From a bacterium 1XD42-54 (GTDB lineage: Bacteria > Bacillota > Clostridia > Lachnospirales > Lachnospiraceae): 64,000 bases of DNA. This document shows positions 1 through 8,104 of the stretch, piece after piece (within the stretch, counting starts at the first letter, position 1; the number at the start of each line of letters is the position of its first letter). The notes under the pieces were generated by a model. That model did no database searches. It was not told the DNA's origin and worked only from the letters and a program-made list of their open reading frames with translations. A program made the position numbers and the translations under genes. Location: NCBI GenBank assembly GCA_003612585.1, contig RAZH01000001.1:248001-312000 (forward strand), written 5' to 3'.

Positions 1-737
1 GGAATTGTATATTCCCCTTTTTCAACATTTGCCGGCGGAACAACTGTAACCGTAAGTCCCTGACTTTTCCCGGTATCTACGGAAAGACTGGCCACATTTG
101 CCGCCTCACCTGACGGTGTAAACGTTACCTGCCATCCCTGCGGCGCCTGTGCTGACAGGCTGTAGGACTGATTGGTGCTGCGGTTATTCACAATCGTCGT
201 ATCAAAACTGAATGTAGTCCCGGTGGTTCCCTGTTGCTCCGGGTACTCTGAAGTAAAGCTGCTCTCCCCTGCATCTTCCTGACTCACGGTCACTTCCAGT
301 TCCAGCGTATCTTTATTTCCGGTTCCTCCGTCTGCCTGCAATTCTACCGTATAGACACCCTCGTCCGTCCCTTCCGGAATTGTCAGGCTAAAATTTGCCA
401 GTTCCTCGCCAGATGCCGTTTCTGTATCTGACGTGCCGTCCACATGAACCTTCGTCACCTGATTGCTTCCTCCTCTGAAATATCCGGTCCAGTTCTCCGG
501 CAGGCTCTCCGCCTTCAACGCAATATCATGCCCTTCCCCGTCAAGACTGGAAAAATCCAGCGGAAAACTTACTGTCTCTCCCGCTTTTACCGTAATTCCA
601 GGATAATCCGTACTCATATCAATCCCGGAAGCTCCTGCCGCAAATACAGGCGCCGGAACACTCATCACCGCTGCCATTAAAGCCGCTGCTGTCCCCGCGC
701 CAACTCTTCTGCCAAAACCACTCACACACTTTTTCAT
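1..737 (-). CDS. Secreted NEW3-type (COG1470-like) protein, 3' part cut off by window edge
   Basis: This reading frame is open to the left edge, so only the N-terminal ~245 residues are visible. It starts at an ATG preceded by AGGAG. The protein opens with a Lys/Arg-rich stretch and an Ala-rich hydrophobic signal peptide that ends near VFAAGAS. Two beta-rich repeats of ~100 residues follow. Each looks like a NEW3 (NPCBM-associated) immunoglobulin-like domain, with phrases such as VKAGETVSFPLDF, LPENWTGYF and TPEGTDEGVYTVEL-like strands. COG1470-type proteins of this kind are exported and often anchored by a C-terminal membrane segment, which would lie outside the window. Substrate and partner are unknown. 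A bidirectional terminator separates it from thrS, so it is probably its own transcription unit. Confidence 0.75.
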   Translation of the reverse strand, partial: MKKCVSGFGRRVGAGTAAALMAAVMSVPAPVFAAGASGIDMSTDYPGITVKAGETVSFPLDFSSLDGEGHDIALKAESLPENWTGYFRGGSNQVTKVHVDGTSDTETASGEELANFSLTIPEGTDEGVYTVELQADGGTGNKDTLELEVTVSQEDAGESSFTSEYPEQQGTTGTTFSFDTTIVNNRSTNQSYSLSAQAPQGWQVTFTPSGEAANVASLSVDTGKSQGLTVTVVPPANVEKGEYTI

Positions 738-893
738 TACAATACTCCTTTCCCCAGGAGGCTCTAATATAAAATAAATGCCTCTCGTCCTGTCCTGATT
801 TTTGAAAAAAGTGTACCTGTAGTTTGTGTTTAGTTTTTGGAAATTCTGTGTTCCTTCTGTGGTAATTATGTGAAAAATTTGTGCACAAAAATA

Positions 894-940
894 GGGCTGT
901 CGCTTTCACGAATAAAATTTCGTATCAGGTGCGACAGCCC
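894..940 (-). terminator. Intrinsic terminator downstream of thrS
   Basis: A perfect 10-bp stem (GGGCTGTCGC with GCGACAGCCC) encloses a smaller ACGAA/TTCGT stem. On the minus strand it is followed by TATTTTTG, as expected for termination after thrS. The plus strand also has a T-rich tail (CATCTTTTTATTTTC), so it may act in both directions. Confidence 0.85.
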
Positions 941-955
941 CATCTTTTTATTTTC

Positions 956-1036
956 TTATTTCCCAAACAGATCGCTATGTGTCCCGCTCAGCAGTCGGTC
1001 AAAACGTGATCCTTGCTTTTTCAGGAAGTAGACTAC
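956..1036 (-). pseudogene. C-terminal remnant of a YafQ/RelE-type toxin
   Basis: Directly after the thrS stop, and in the same frame, 27 sense codons run to a TAA. They end in SRFDRLLSGTHSDLFGK. Toxins of the YafQ/RelE-StbE family typically finish with a pattern like LRFxRTGTHxxLFG, so this looks like the last strand of such an mRNA interferase. No start codon, ribosome-binding site, N-terminal toxin sequence or antitoxin gene is visible. It is best read as a relic left when a toxin gene was deleted next to thrS. The match covers fewer than 20 residues, so chance similarity is possible. Confidence 0.45.
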
Positions 1037-1039
1037 CCA

Positions 1040-2977
1040 TTATTTCTTCTCCTCTTCCTGAACCGTCACTTCCCGAGCCGTTCTGGTCTTGATCTCTTCC
1101 TGCAAATCTGCGATAAATCCGGCCAGATCTTTCTGTCCTTCATCACCTGCAAAGCGACTGCGCACGGACACAAGGCCTTCTTCCTCTTCCTTTGCGCCGA
1201 CAACTACCATATACGGCACTTTCGCAAGACGCGCCTCGCGGATTTTGTAACCGATCTTCTCTGCGCGTGCGTCAACACTGCTGCGGATGCCAGCTTCTTT
1301 CAGCTGCTCATTTACCTTTCCGGCATAGTCAAGATACTTGTCGGAAATCGGCAGTACGCGTACCTGCTCCGGTGAAAGCCAGGTCGGGAAAGCGCCTGCG
1401 AAATGCTCAATCAGAATGCCGATAAAGCGTTCAATAGAACCGAAGGCCACGCGATGAATCATGATCGGACGATGCTTCTCCCCATCTGCTCCGATGTACT
1501 CACAGTTAAAGCGAAGCGGAAGCTGGAAGTCAAGCTGAATCGTTCCGCACTGCCACGTTCTTCCGATGGAATCTTCGAGATGGAAGTCAATCTTCGGGCC
1601 ATAGAACGCTCCGTCACCCTCATTTACAACATAGTCCAGACCAAGGTCATCCAAGGCGCTTCTAAGTCCGTCTGTCGCCACTTCCCAGTCCTCGTCGCTT
1701 CCCATGGAATTCTCCGGACGTGTGGAAAGTTCCACATGATATTTAAACCCAAAGAGCTGATAAACCTGGTCAATCAACTTTGCAACACCCTTGATTTCAT
1801 CGCGGATCTGCTCCGGCATCATAAAGATATGTGCGTCGTCCTGTGTAAAGCAGCGCACACGCATCAGTCCGTGAAGCTGACCGGATTTCTCATGGCGGTG
1901 TACCAGACCGAGTTCACCCATACGAAGCGGCAGATCGCGATAAGAACGCGGCTCTGACTGATACACAAGAATACCGCCCGGACAGTTCATCGGCTTGATC
2001 GCAAAATCGGTCTCGTCAATCACTGTCGTATACATATTTTCCTGATAGTGATCCCAGTGTCCGGATGTCTCCCAGAGCTGACGGTTCAGCATGATCGGAG
2101 TGGAAATTTCCACATAGCCGGCTTTTGTATGGATCTCGCGCCAGTAATCCAGCAGCGTATTTTTCAGGATCATTCCCTTTGGCAGGAAGAACGGGAACCC
2201 AGGTCCCTCGTCGCGCATCATAAACAGACCCAGCTGCTTTCCAAGCTTTCTGTGATCGCGTTTTTTTGCTTCCTCCATCCGGGTAATGTATTCCTCCAGA
2301 TCTGCCTTTTTCGTATAGGAGGTACCATAGATTCTGGTCAGCATCTTATTTTTCTCGCTGCCTCTCCAGTAAGCGCCTGCCAGGCTTGTCAGCTTAAATG
2401 CCTTTACCGGCTTTGTACTCATCAGATGAGGGCCTGCGCACAGGTCCACAAACTCGCCCTGCTGATAAAAACTGATTTCCGCATCCTCCGGCAGATCTTC
2501 GATCAGCTCTACCTTGTACGGTTCATCTTTCTCCTTAAAATAAGCAATCGCTTCGTCTCTCGGCTTTGTGAAACGGGTGATCGGAAGTGCTTCTTTCACA
2601 ATCTTTTTCATTTCTGCCTCGATCTTTTCCAGATCTTCCTGCGTCAGCGGAGTCTCGCTGTCCACATCGTAATAAAATCCGTCTGCCACAGAAGGACCGA
2701 TAGCCAGCTTAACAGACGGATACAGTCTCTTGATCGCCTGCGCCATAATATGAGAGGTTGTGTGACGAAATGCGCCTGCACCCTCCGGAGTATCAAAGGT
2801 CAGAATATTCAGATCGCTGTCCTCGCTCACTACGGTACGCAGATCCACAACCTCACCGTTCAACTCGCCTGCCGTTGCCACTCTCGCCAGCCCCTCGCTG
2901 ATATCAGAAGCGATATCCAGCACTGACATCGGCTGTGCATACTCCTTTTTCGATCCATCCTTTAATGTAATAATCAT
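1040..2977 (-). CDS. thrS: Threonyl-tRNA synthetase
   Basis: Class II synthetase that charges tRNA-Thr in the cytoplasm. The ~645 residues match full-length bacterial ThrRS. The order is an N-terminal TGS domain (ITLKDGS...), an editing domain with HTTSH and CAGPH metal/editing motifs, a catalytic core with MNCPGG, RMGELGLVHRHE and a WQCGTIQLDF motif, and a C-terminal anticodon-binding domain. Two adjacent ATGs follow the upstream gene's TAA. The second (2977) has the better spacing to GAGGAA and is chosen; the first would be 2980. It is the second gene after a T-box leader and is coupled to the 70-residue membrane-protein gene upstream. Regulation by uncharged tRNA-Thr is inferred from that leader. 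Confidence 0.97.
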   Translation of the reverse strand: MIITLKDGSKKEYAQPMSVLDIASDISEGLARVATAGELNGEVVDLRTVVSEDSDLNILTFDTPEGAGAFRHTTSHIMAQAIKRLYPSVKLAIGPSVADGFYYDVDSETPLTQEDLEKIEAEMKKIVKEALPITRFTKPRDEAIAYFKEKDEPYKVELIEDLPEDAEISFYQQGEFVDLCAGPHLMSTKPVKAFKLTSLAGAYWRGSEKNKMLTRIYGTSYTKKADLEEYITRMEEAKKRDHRKLGKQLGLFMMRDEGPGFPFFLPKGMILKNTLLDYWREIHTKAGYVEISTPIMLNRQLWETSGHWDHYQENMYTTVIDETDFAIKPMNCPGGILVYQSEPRSYRDLPLRMGELGLVHRHEKSGQLHGLMRVRCFTQDDAHIFMMPEQIRDEIKGVAKLIDQVYQLFGFKYHVELSTRPENSMGSDEDWEVATDGLRSALDDLGLDYVVNEGDGAFYGPKIDFHLEDSIGRTWQCGTIQLDFQLPLRFNCEYIGADGEKHRPIMIHRVAFGSIERFIGILIEHFAGAFPTWLSPEQVRVLPISDKYLDYAGKVNEQLKEAGIRSSVDARAEKIGYKIREARLAKVPYMVVVGAKEEEEGLVSVRSRFAGDEGQKDLAGFIADLQEEIKTRTAREVTVQEEEKK

Positions 2978-2980
2978 CAT

Positions 2981-3193
2981 TTATTCCTCACTTTCTTCCA
3001 AATCCCATTCTTCCCAATCGGTATCGTTCTTGCTGAAATCCCAGCTATTATGACTGAATAGATTTATGCCATCCCGCAGCGGGTACGTCAGCCAGCCCAC
3101 TAAAACGCCGAACAACAGCACATCTGCCAGTAGCAGCGTCTTCTCCGCCGGCGTCCAGCTTGATAAAAACAACGTTTTCAGTTTATCCTTCAT
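2981..3193 (-). CDS. Small single-pass membrane protein ahead of thrS
   Basis: A 70-residue protein with a basic N-terminus (MKDKLKTLFLSSWTPAEK), one or two hydrophobic segments around residues 19-40 (LLLADVLLFGVLVGWLTYP) and a very acidic C-terminal tail (DTDWEEWDLEESEE). Its stop codon abuts the thrS start, so the two are almost certainly co-translated from the T-box leader transcript. I recognise no family. Position suggests a role tied to threonine supply or translation, but nothing in the sequence shows it. The plausible RBS (GAAGGAGAAGC before the ATG) and the tight coupling argue that it is real. Confidence 0.7.
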   Translation of the reverse strand: MKDKLKTLFLSSWTPAEKTLLLADVLLFGVLVGWLTYPLRDGINLFSHNSWDFSKNDTDWEEWDLEESEE

Positions 3194-3238
3194 GCCGCTT
3201 CTCCTTCTTTCTTTTTTGTCTGCAAACTGCTTCCCCTT

Positions 3239-3281
3239 GCTTCAGCAACTATTTGCCTCATGCGGACATGCAGAACAAAAG
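3239..3281. repeat. REP-like dispersed repeat, copy 1
   Basis: This 43-base segment, starting GCTTCAGC and containing ATGCGG, matches the segment at 15192-15234 at 32 of 43 ungapped positions. It includes a TTGC/GCAA mini-hairpin. It lies in the untranslated leader between the T-box terminator and the small membrane-protein gene. The following bases (to ~3345) form a loose inverted repeat, GAACAAAAG ... CTTTTGTTC. Confidence 0.4.
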
Positions 3282-3399
3282 TGTGCTTCGCACACCTTGC
3301 GAGTCAATAAATTTCAGAGCACAGCTTTTGTTCCGCGCGCGAAGCTGCGCATCCTGCCGGAGGCTTTTATCGTATGGGAGACGAAGTTTCCTATACGAT

Positions 3400-3655
3400 A
3401 AAAAAATCCCATGCAATCCAAATCTTGGACTGCATGGGACGGGTAATCTTCATCACTCGCGGTTCCACCCTGCTTGTTTCACAGAACGCTGTTCTCTCAG
3501 CTGCGCCGCAAAACCTCTCATCTGACTGTAACGGAGTCACCGGACCGGATTGGGGCCACTCGGAGGTAGTTTTCAAATGGTTCCACATAAAGGCTTTCCA
3601 GCTTCCGCCTTCTCTCTGGATGCTTCCGCATTTTACTCTTCTCGTCATCGTGTTT
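3400..3655 (-). promoter_or_regulatory. T-box riboswitch (threonine) controlling thrS
   Basis: The conserved T-box sequence AGGGTGGAACCGCG lies on the minus strand at 3458-3471. It is followed by a strong intrinsic terminator (3407-3420 paired with 3426-3439, then seven U). Upstream the leader has Stem I features, including an AGAGAGAAGGC-type bulge region, and a specifier region reading ACTACC that contains the Thr codons ACT and ACC. Uncharged tRNA-Thr would pair with the specifier and with the T-box bulge and favour the antiterminator. The downstream gene thrS supports threonine specificity. The exact 5' limit is approximate. Confidence 0.92.
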
Positions 3656-3679
3656 TCGTTTGCATCAACTGTTTCTTAC

Positions 3680-3706
3680 AGTATACCATTTTTTTTCGTT
3701 TGTCAA
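3680..3706 (-). promoter_or_regulatory. Promoter of the T-box/thrS transcript
   Basis: TTGACA (3701-3706) and TATACT (3680-3685) lie 15 bases apart on the minus strand, just upstream of the T-box Stem I. The spacing is short. A 17-base spacing to TACTGT is the alternative reading. Confidence 0.6.
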
Positions 3707-3743
3707 GGCATCAACACGCAGACCTGAAGAAATTTGGTGCTTT

Positions 3744-5183
3744 CTAAAGGAACTTCACCGAAGTCACTTTATTTTTCCCGTTCGCTGAGCTCACAATAAA
3801 TCCAACCTCCGTAACCTTGCCTTTCGGTGTAATCCGTTTGTTCCAAGAAAGCGGCGTAACCGTGAGGTATTTTGATTTATACGAATAGTTTCCATTCCAC
3901 TGCTGGGATTTTTTGATTGCATTTTTAAAGTTTACACGCACCTTCCAGTTAGAAATCTGATATTTGCTTTTGTTCGTGATTGTCAGTTTGTATTGCGTGT
4001 AATAACGATTCCCGCTCTTCCATGAATTGACCTCTTTCACAGATACTTTACAGTATTTGGACGAGGCCTTCACAGATTTGGCGCTGCCGGAACCAGAGGC
4101 GGTAGAATCCGGTTTCTTCCCAGAGGTCAATTCTTTTGCTAGCGAACCTTTGAATGTTTTGACGAGCCACTGGCCGGACTGTGACAAATCACTGGCCGTC
4201 CATCCGGACTTTTTCTTACAACTGCTCTTTAACAGCGCACTTGACTCATTTTTGTTCGAAAGATTCCATGCCACATATCCAATCCCATTTTTATTCAAAA
4301 AAGAGATCCATTTATTGGCTTCTGCTTCATTCACCCCTCCATTTCCGGAGGCATCACAGATACCAAACTCACTGACCAGAAGCGGCAGGCCTGCCTGAAT
4401 TGCCTCCGTTGCCTTTTCACGATAGGACTCTCTGTGCGTGTTTGCGTAAAAATGCAGCGTATACATGATATTTTTGTAACCCTTAACCGGGTTCTTCGCC
4501 GCTGCGTCAACATCCTGTGACCAGGTAGGCGTCCCGACCAGAATCACCGCTTTTTTATCAATGGCCCGAATCTCCTTGATAACTGCCTGTGCATACGACC
4601 GGATTTGTTTCCAGCTTGTGCCCCCGTTTGGCTCATTGCATATTTCATAGATGACATTTTTATGATTTTTATATTTCTCTGCCATCTCTTTAAAAAAGGC
4701 AATGGACTGCTTCTTGTATGTATTCGGATTTCCATCGCTTAGAATATGCCAGTCAATGATCACATACAACCCAAGATCCGTAGCCGCTTTCACACCCGTA
4801 TCAATCTGTTTTTTCAGATTTTTCCGGTTCGCACTTCCACCGGTACAATAACCATTGTACTCTGCCGTATACATGGCCAGACGCACCGTATTCGCGCCCC
4901 ATTTATCCCGCAGATCTTTAAACGCTTTCTTCGAAATATATTCCGGATACCACGACAGGCCATGCGTGCTGACTCCTTTGATCTGAAAGGTCTTCCCTTT
5001 CTGATCCACAAGCTTTGTCCCTTTCACGGAAAGCCTTCCATGCTCTGAAACCGGCGTTGCCGCTGAAACCTGCAACGGCACCACCAAAAAGAACATGCAC
5101 ATGCAAAACACGGTCACAATCTGCTTCCAGCCTGCCCCATTCAAAAACTTCCGGCATTGCGGGGCATTTTGCACTGAGTTCAT
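3744..5183 (-). CDS. Secreted GH5 endo-glucanase with C-terminal CBM2-like module
   Basis: A 479-residue exported enzyme. The start at 5183 has AGAGGAGG eight bases upstream. A longer frame would run into the hairpin repeat and lacks a good start. A hydrophobic signal peptide (about residues 20-41, ending LQVSAA) precedes a glycoside hydrolase family 5 barrel. The likely acid/base is E184 in ICNEPNGG and the nucleophile is E272 in LLVSEFG. WHILSDG and AMYTAEYNGY are typical of the GH5_2 cellulase group. A Ser/Gly/Lys linker (~350-378) leads to a ~100-residue module with VNSWKSGN and NWKVRVNF patterns, resembling a family 2 cellulose-binding module. Expected action is endo-hydrolysis of beta-1,4-glucan outside the cell. 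Exact substrate is inferred. Confidence 0.88.
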   Translation of the reverse strand: MNSVQNAPQCRKFLNGAGWKQIVTVFCMCMFFLVVPLQVSAATPVSEHGRLSVKGTKLVDQKGKTFQIKGVSTHGLSWYPEYISKKAFKDLRDKWGANTVRLAMYTAEYNGYCTGGSANRKNLKKQIDTGVKAATDLGLYVIIDWHILSDGNPNTYKKQSIAFFKEMAEKYKNHKNVIYEICNEPNGGTSWKQIRSYAQAVIKEIRAIDKKAVILVGTPTWSQDVDAAAKNPVKGYKNIMYTLHFYANTHRESYREKATEAIQAGLPLLVSEFGICDASGNGGVNEAEANKWISFLNKNGIGYVAWNLSNKNESSALLKSSCKKKSGWTASDLSQSGQWLVKTFKGSLAKELTSGKKPDSTASGSGSAKSVKASSKYCKVSVKEVNSWKSGNRYYTQYKLTITNKSKYQISNWKVRVNFKNAIKKSQQWNGNYSYKSKYLTVTPLSWNKRITPKGKVTEVGFIVSSANGKNKVTSVKFL

Positions 5184-5222
5184 ATTGAAAATCCTCCTCT
5201 GCTTTTTATAAAATACGACGCT

Positions 5223-5292
5223 CCCTGGTACAAGGTACAAAAACGGGGTTCCAGCAAACAAGTCACCCCTTATTTTGTACCTTGTGCCAGGG
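5223..5292. repeat. Hairpin element with conserved core, left copy
   Basis: A 20-bp outer stem (CCCTGGTACAAGGTACAAAA with TTTTGTACCTTGTGCCAGGG, one G-U-type pair) encloses an inner GGGGT/ACCCC stem and a 15-base loop, TCCAGCAAACAAGTC. The core from the A-run to the T-run recurs in inverted orientation at 7999-8070, but with a completely different outer stem. It lies just upstream of the GH5 gene and downstream of the broken restriction gene. Both strands carry T-rich stretches after the inner stem, so it may also stop transcription. Confidence 0.8.
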
Positions 5293-5434
5293 GGCTGGCT
5301 ATGAAAAAGTTGATATATACTTTTTAACTACTCATTCAAATTTTGGTATGTATGGGTGTACAGCTTAATAAAATATTTTCTGTTGTCATTTGTCTCCATT
5401 TGATTATAACTTTCGTGAAAATGATTAGCAACTG

Positions 5435-6206
5435 CTATCTGGGTCCCATAAACCTATCGCCATTCAGATGTATCATATGCTCCGGCATCTCAGCAATCCA
5501 GACCTCTGTCTCCCATGCAAGTTTTTCTGCAAACTTCTTATATGTTTTAAAATCCAAAAAAGCTGTCACAAATATTTTTCCTGCTGTAACATCTTTTGTC
5601 ATTTCTTTAATTTCTAATATACGCTTTGAATCCATTGGGCCTATAGAAGTGACAGACTCAACGAAATAAATCCAATCCTTATCTTCTCGATACAGCACTA
5701 CATCAGGCATCTTATCATGCAGCGTTATTTCAAATCCCAATTTTTTCAATTTATTTACATTTTTTACAAGATCTTTTTCTATTGTATCTCCAACATATAG
5801 ACACTCTGAATTTGGTGCAAATCTCGGCGCAAATTCTTCAATAATAGCTTTCTGAAGTTCATTATGTTTGCCAGCAGAAAACTTAAAATCTTCACCATTT
5901 ATATTTACTGGCATCATTGTCATTATCTTTTTTGAAGCATATATATCAATTAACTTTTCATGGTAGTATAGAAACTTTTTTAAGGATTCCTTCCATGCTG
6001 GCGTCTGCATAGTTCTCAAAATTTTTACGGTTTCTTCTGTCAATCTGTATCGATAATTCGGACTATTGGTTGCCTTTCCATTATCCTCAATCAATGCTGC
6101 TGTGCGAAATCTATGCAATGCTTGTTTTCGAAACGTTTCCCTGCTGTTCTTTTGGCATACCTACGGCTTTTAGGAACTCTCTTGCTTCTTCTATCTTATC
6201 ACCCAC
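5435..6206 (-). pseudogene. BsuBI/PstI-type restriction endonuclease, broken by internal deletion
   Basis: The C-terminal 227 codons (5435-6118) encode the catalytic part of a BsuBI/PstI family enzyme, with YVGDTIEKD, MPDVVLYREDKDWIYFVES and SKRILEIKEM patterns. The N-terminus begins at GTG 6206, overlapping the methyltransferase stop, and reads VGDKIEEAREFLKAVGMPKEQQ before hitting TAG at 6111. The continuation NSRETFRKQALHRF lies in another frame. Family members are ~315 residues and have ~35-60 residues between these two motifs. The gene therefore appears to have lost an internal segment of 100-200 bp plus reading frame, perhaps at a short AAGAACAGC-like repeat. A TTG start at 6118 could still yield a fragment, but it would lack the N-terminal domain. 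Confidence 0.75.
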
Positions 6207-7686
6207 AGTATCCCTCCAATATCAAATTGCAATTTGCTTCTGAATAATCCTTACTTTTTATCATTTTTCTTCCCATCTCTTGGATAGACTCCAAATCTGG
6301 TACAGGCATTGCATTAATCTCCGTAGAATTAACCTGTGTAGATCCATTCAAGATACGATAATATTCATCATATAGTGTAGAATTAAACAGTACATACAAT
6401 CCATACACCAGACATTCCGACATCTGTGTTAAAACTCCATCAACAAAGTTAATTTTATTTTGTGTACTTATCTTTTTATATTGCGGAAACTCTTTTGCCA
6501 GATACACTCCACACTGTAATCTTCGTGGTTCTTCTTTCGCTGTAAAACGTTTCACAAATAAATAATTTTTGTTATCCTGCATCAAACCTCTTTGTTCAGT
6601 CACCACATATTCGTGTTCTTTCTGTATCGGGAATTCTACCTTTCCTTGCTTTATATGCTGCGAATAAAATAATGGTATTGCTCCTTCTTCTGCTTCATCT
6701 CTCAGAATTTCACGATTGCGGAAATCTACAGTCAATCCAGTTTTCATTTTCATACCAATTGCCGGAAGCGTTTTATCAAATTTATGCAGTTTTTTTAATA
6801 CTTCCACTTCATTTTCATCCGTTACAAGATAGACATAATAATCTGAACCAGCCACAACCAAATCATACGGAACTGTTAATAATGTTATTTCTCCAAAATC
6901 ACTGTTTGATTTCGAAGATGTGATTGTAATTGTTTCTGGCTTTTCGATCGTTTTTTTTACCTTGATAATAATAGTTTCCTGCAACACGCTTTCCTTGTCA
7001 AACACTTTACTGCGACTAGCAAAAAGATGAATATGTTCCAGCTTCCCTTCTGTCAGGAAATATTCTCTGAAACGTTTAAAATACGCCCCTAAGGTCCATG
7101 AACGTGGAATAATGTACACCATCTCCCCATTTTCGCATAAATTGAATAACCCCATAGATGCAAAAATAAAATATAAATTCGGTGCACCATAACATACTTC
7201 TGGCATTGCTGTTGCTTCCGGTGCATCTTTAGGAATTTTCATATATGGTGGATTTCCAATCACAAAATCATACTTTTTAGGTTCTACCCTGCCACCTATC
7301 ATATGATTAAAATCCAAATACTGACTAAGAATATAATTATCTTCAATTATATTAACAATGAGCTCTTTCTTTGTCTTTTCCCTGCAGTATTCTAAGTTAC
7401 GTTTTAGCAATGGTAATACATTACTGTCATTTTCATAACAGGTAAGTTCAACCTTCTGAATAAAATCTATTTTTTCTAATCTTTCAATAAAGGCGCATGA
7501 TAATATGCCTGAACCTGCCCCGGCATCAAGCACACTTACTTTACTCATTTTTTCATCAATATTATATAATCCGGCCATAAAACGGGCAGTTTCCATACTA
7601 GTAAAAAACTGTCCATATTTTTTACGCTCTTTTTTCGGCATACTCTCTATATATTCGTTTGTAAGTTCTACAATTTTTTCCAGCAT
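6199..7686 (-). CDS. Type II N6-adenine DNA methyltransferase (BsuBI/PstI-like)
   Basis: A 495-residue modification enzyme. It has a GQFFTS motif at 25-30, the AdoMet-binding motif DAGAGSG at 54-60 and the catalytic NPPY at 145-148. This is the Eco57I/TaqI-like gamma arrangement, followed by a target-recognition half with STQVNSTEINAMPVP near the end. The start at 7686 is preferred over a farther upstream Met because a TTGAAA-17-TATAAT promoter overlaps that region. The enzyme's partner endonuclease gene overlaps its 3' end and is broken. Homologues paired with BsuBI/PstI nucleases methylate adenine in CTGCAG; that specificity is inferred. The gene is visibly AT-richer than its neighbours, suggesting transfer. 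Confidence 0.9.
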   Translation of the reverse strand: MLEKIVELTNEYIESMPKKERKKYGQFFTSMETARFMAGLYNIDEKMSKVSVLDAGAGSGILSCAFIERLEKIDFIQKVELTCYENDSNVLPLLKRNLEYCREKTKKELIVNIIEDNYILSQYLDFNHMIGGRVEPKKYDFVIGNPPYMKIPKDAPEATAMPEVCYGAPNLYFIFASMGLFNLCENGEMVYIIPRSWTLGAYFKRFREYFLTEGKLEHIHLFASRSKVFDKESVLQETIIIKVKKTIEKPETITITSSKSNSDFGEITLLTVPYDLVVAGSDYYVYLVTDENEVEVLKKLHKFDKTLPAIGMKMKTGLTVDFRNREILRDEAEEGAIPLFYSQHIKQGKVEFPIQKEHEYVVTEQRGLMQDNKNYLFVKRFTAKEEPRRLQCGVYLAKEFPQYKKISTQNKINFVDGVLTQMSECLVYGLYVLFNSTLYDEYYRILNGSTQVNSTEINAMPVPDLESIQEMGRKMIKSKDYSEANCNLILEGYCG

Positions 7687-7720
7687 ATTCCACCCACCTA
7701 CAAGCCTTCTATTTTTGGCT

Positions 7721-7749
7721 ATTATACTATAACATATTACCTTTTTCAA
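7721..7749 (-). promoter_or_regulatory. Promoter of the methyltransferase gene
   Basis: TTGAAA (7744-7749) and TATAAT (7721-7726) are separated by exactly 17 bases on the minus strand, 34 bases before the ATG at 7686. This is a near-consensus vegetative promoter. Confidence 0.8.
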
Positions 7750-7998
7750 CGCCCTTTTGCAAACATACGTTCTTTAATCAATGTATTTTTCACTTTAAAT
7801 GACAATACAAAAACTCCCCTAAATTCTATAATATAAATAACACAATCTCCTCCGCACAAACCCAAATAATATTCATTCTCCCAACCTATACCATAGCAAG
7901 GGACAAACTATAATATAATCAAAGCAGAAACAAAAAACAGCGGAAAGGCACATCCCTCAGGAGCACCATCCCACTGTATTTTCCTGATCACAGTCAGC
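7750..7998. other. AT-rich intergenic stretch without a recognisable gene
   Basis: Between the methyltransferase promoter and the right hairpin element there are about 250 AT-rich bases. No reading frame with a ribosome-binding site and no clear structured RNA is seen. Confidence 0.5.
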
Positions 7999-8070
7999 CT
8001 TCTGGCCGCATATGCAAAATAAGGGGTGACTTGTTTGCCGGAACCCCGTTTTTGCATATGCGGCCAGAAG
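7999..8070. repeat. Hairpin element with conserved core, right copy (inverted)
   Basis: A perfect 21-bp outer stem (CTTCTGGCCGCATATGCAAAA at 7999-8019, pairing with 8050-8070) encloses GGGGT/ACCCC and the loop GACTTGTTTGCCGGA. Core and loop are the reverse complement of the left copy at 5223-5292, with one loop difference. The outer stem is unrelated in sequence but equally well paired. It lies 34 bases after the nadE stop and may also serve as its terminator. Confidence 0.8.
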
Positions 8071-8104
8071 ACGTCCTCCATCCAATAAAATCCAATCCCT
8101 TACC

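Noticed and set aside
2048-2926. A 292-codon open frame antisense to thrS
   Set aside because: A low-complexity product with many Cys and His and no domain; thrS on the other strand is certain.
5183-5261. Longer start for the GH5 gene inside the hairpin element
   Set aside because: It would translate the repeat, place ~26 atypical residues before the signal peptide, and ignore the strong RBS before 5183.
5223-8070. The hairpin pair as terminal inverted repeats of a standard insertion sequence
   Set aside because: No transposase gene lies between them, no target-site duplication was seen, and the outer stems differ, which terminal repeats of one element would not.
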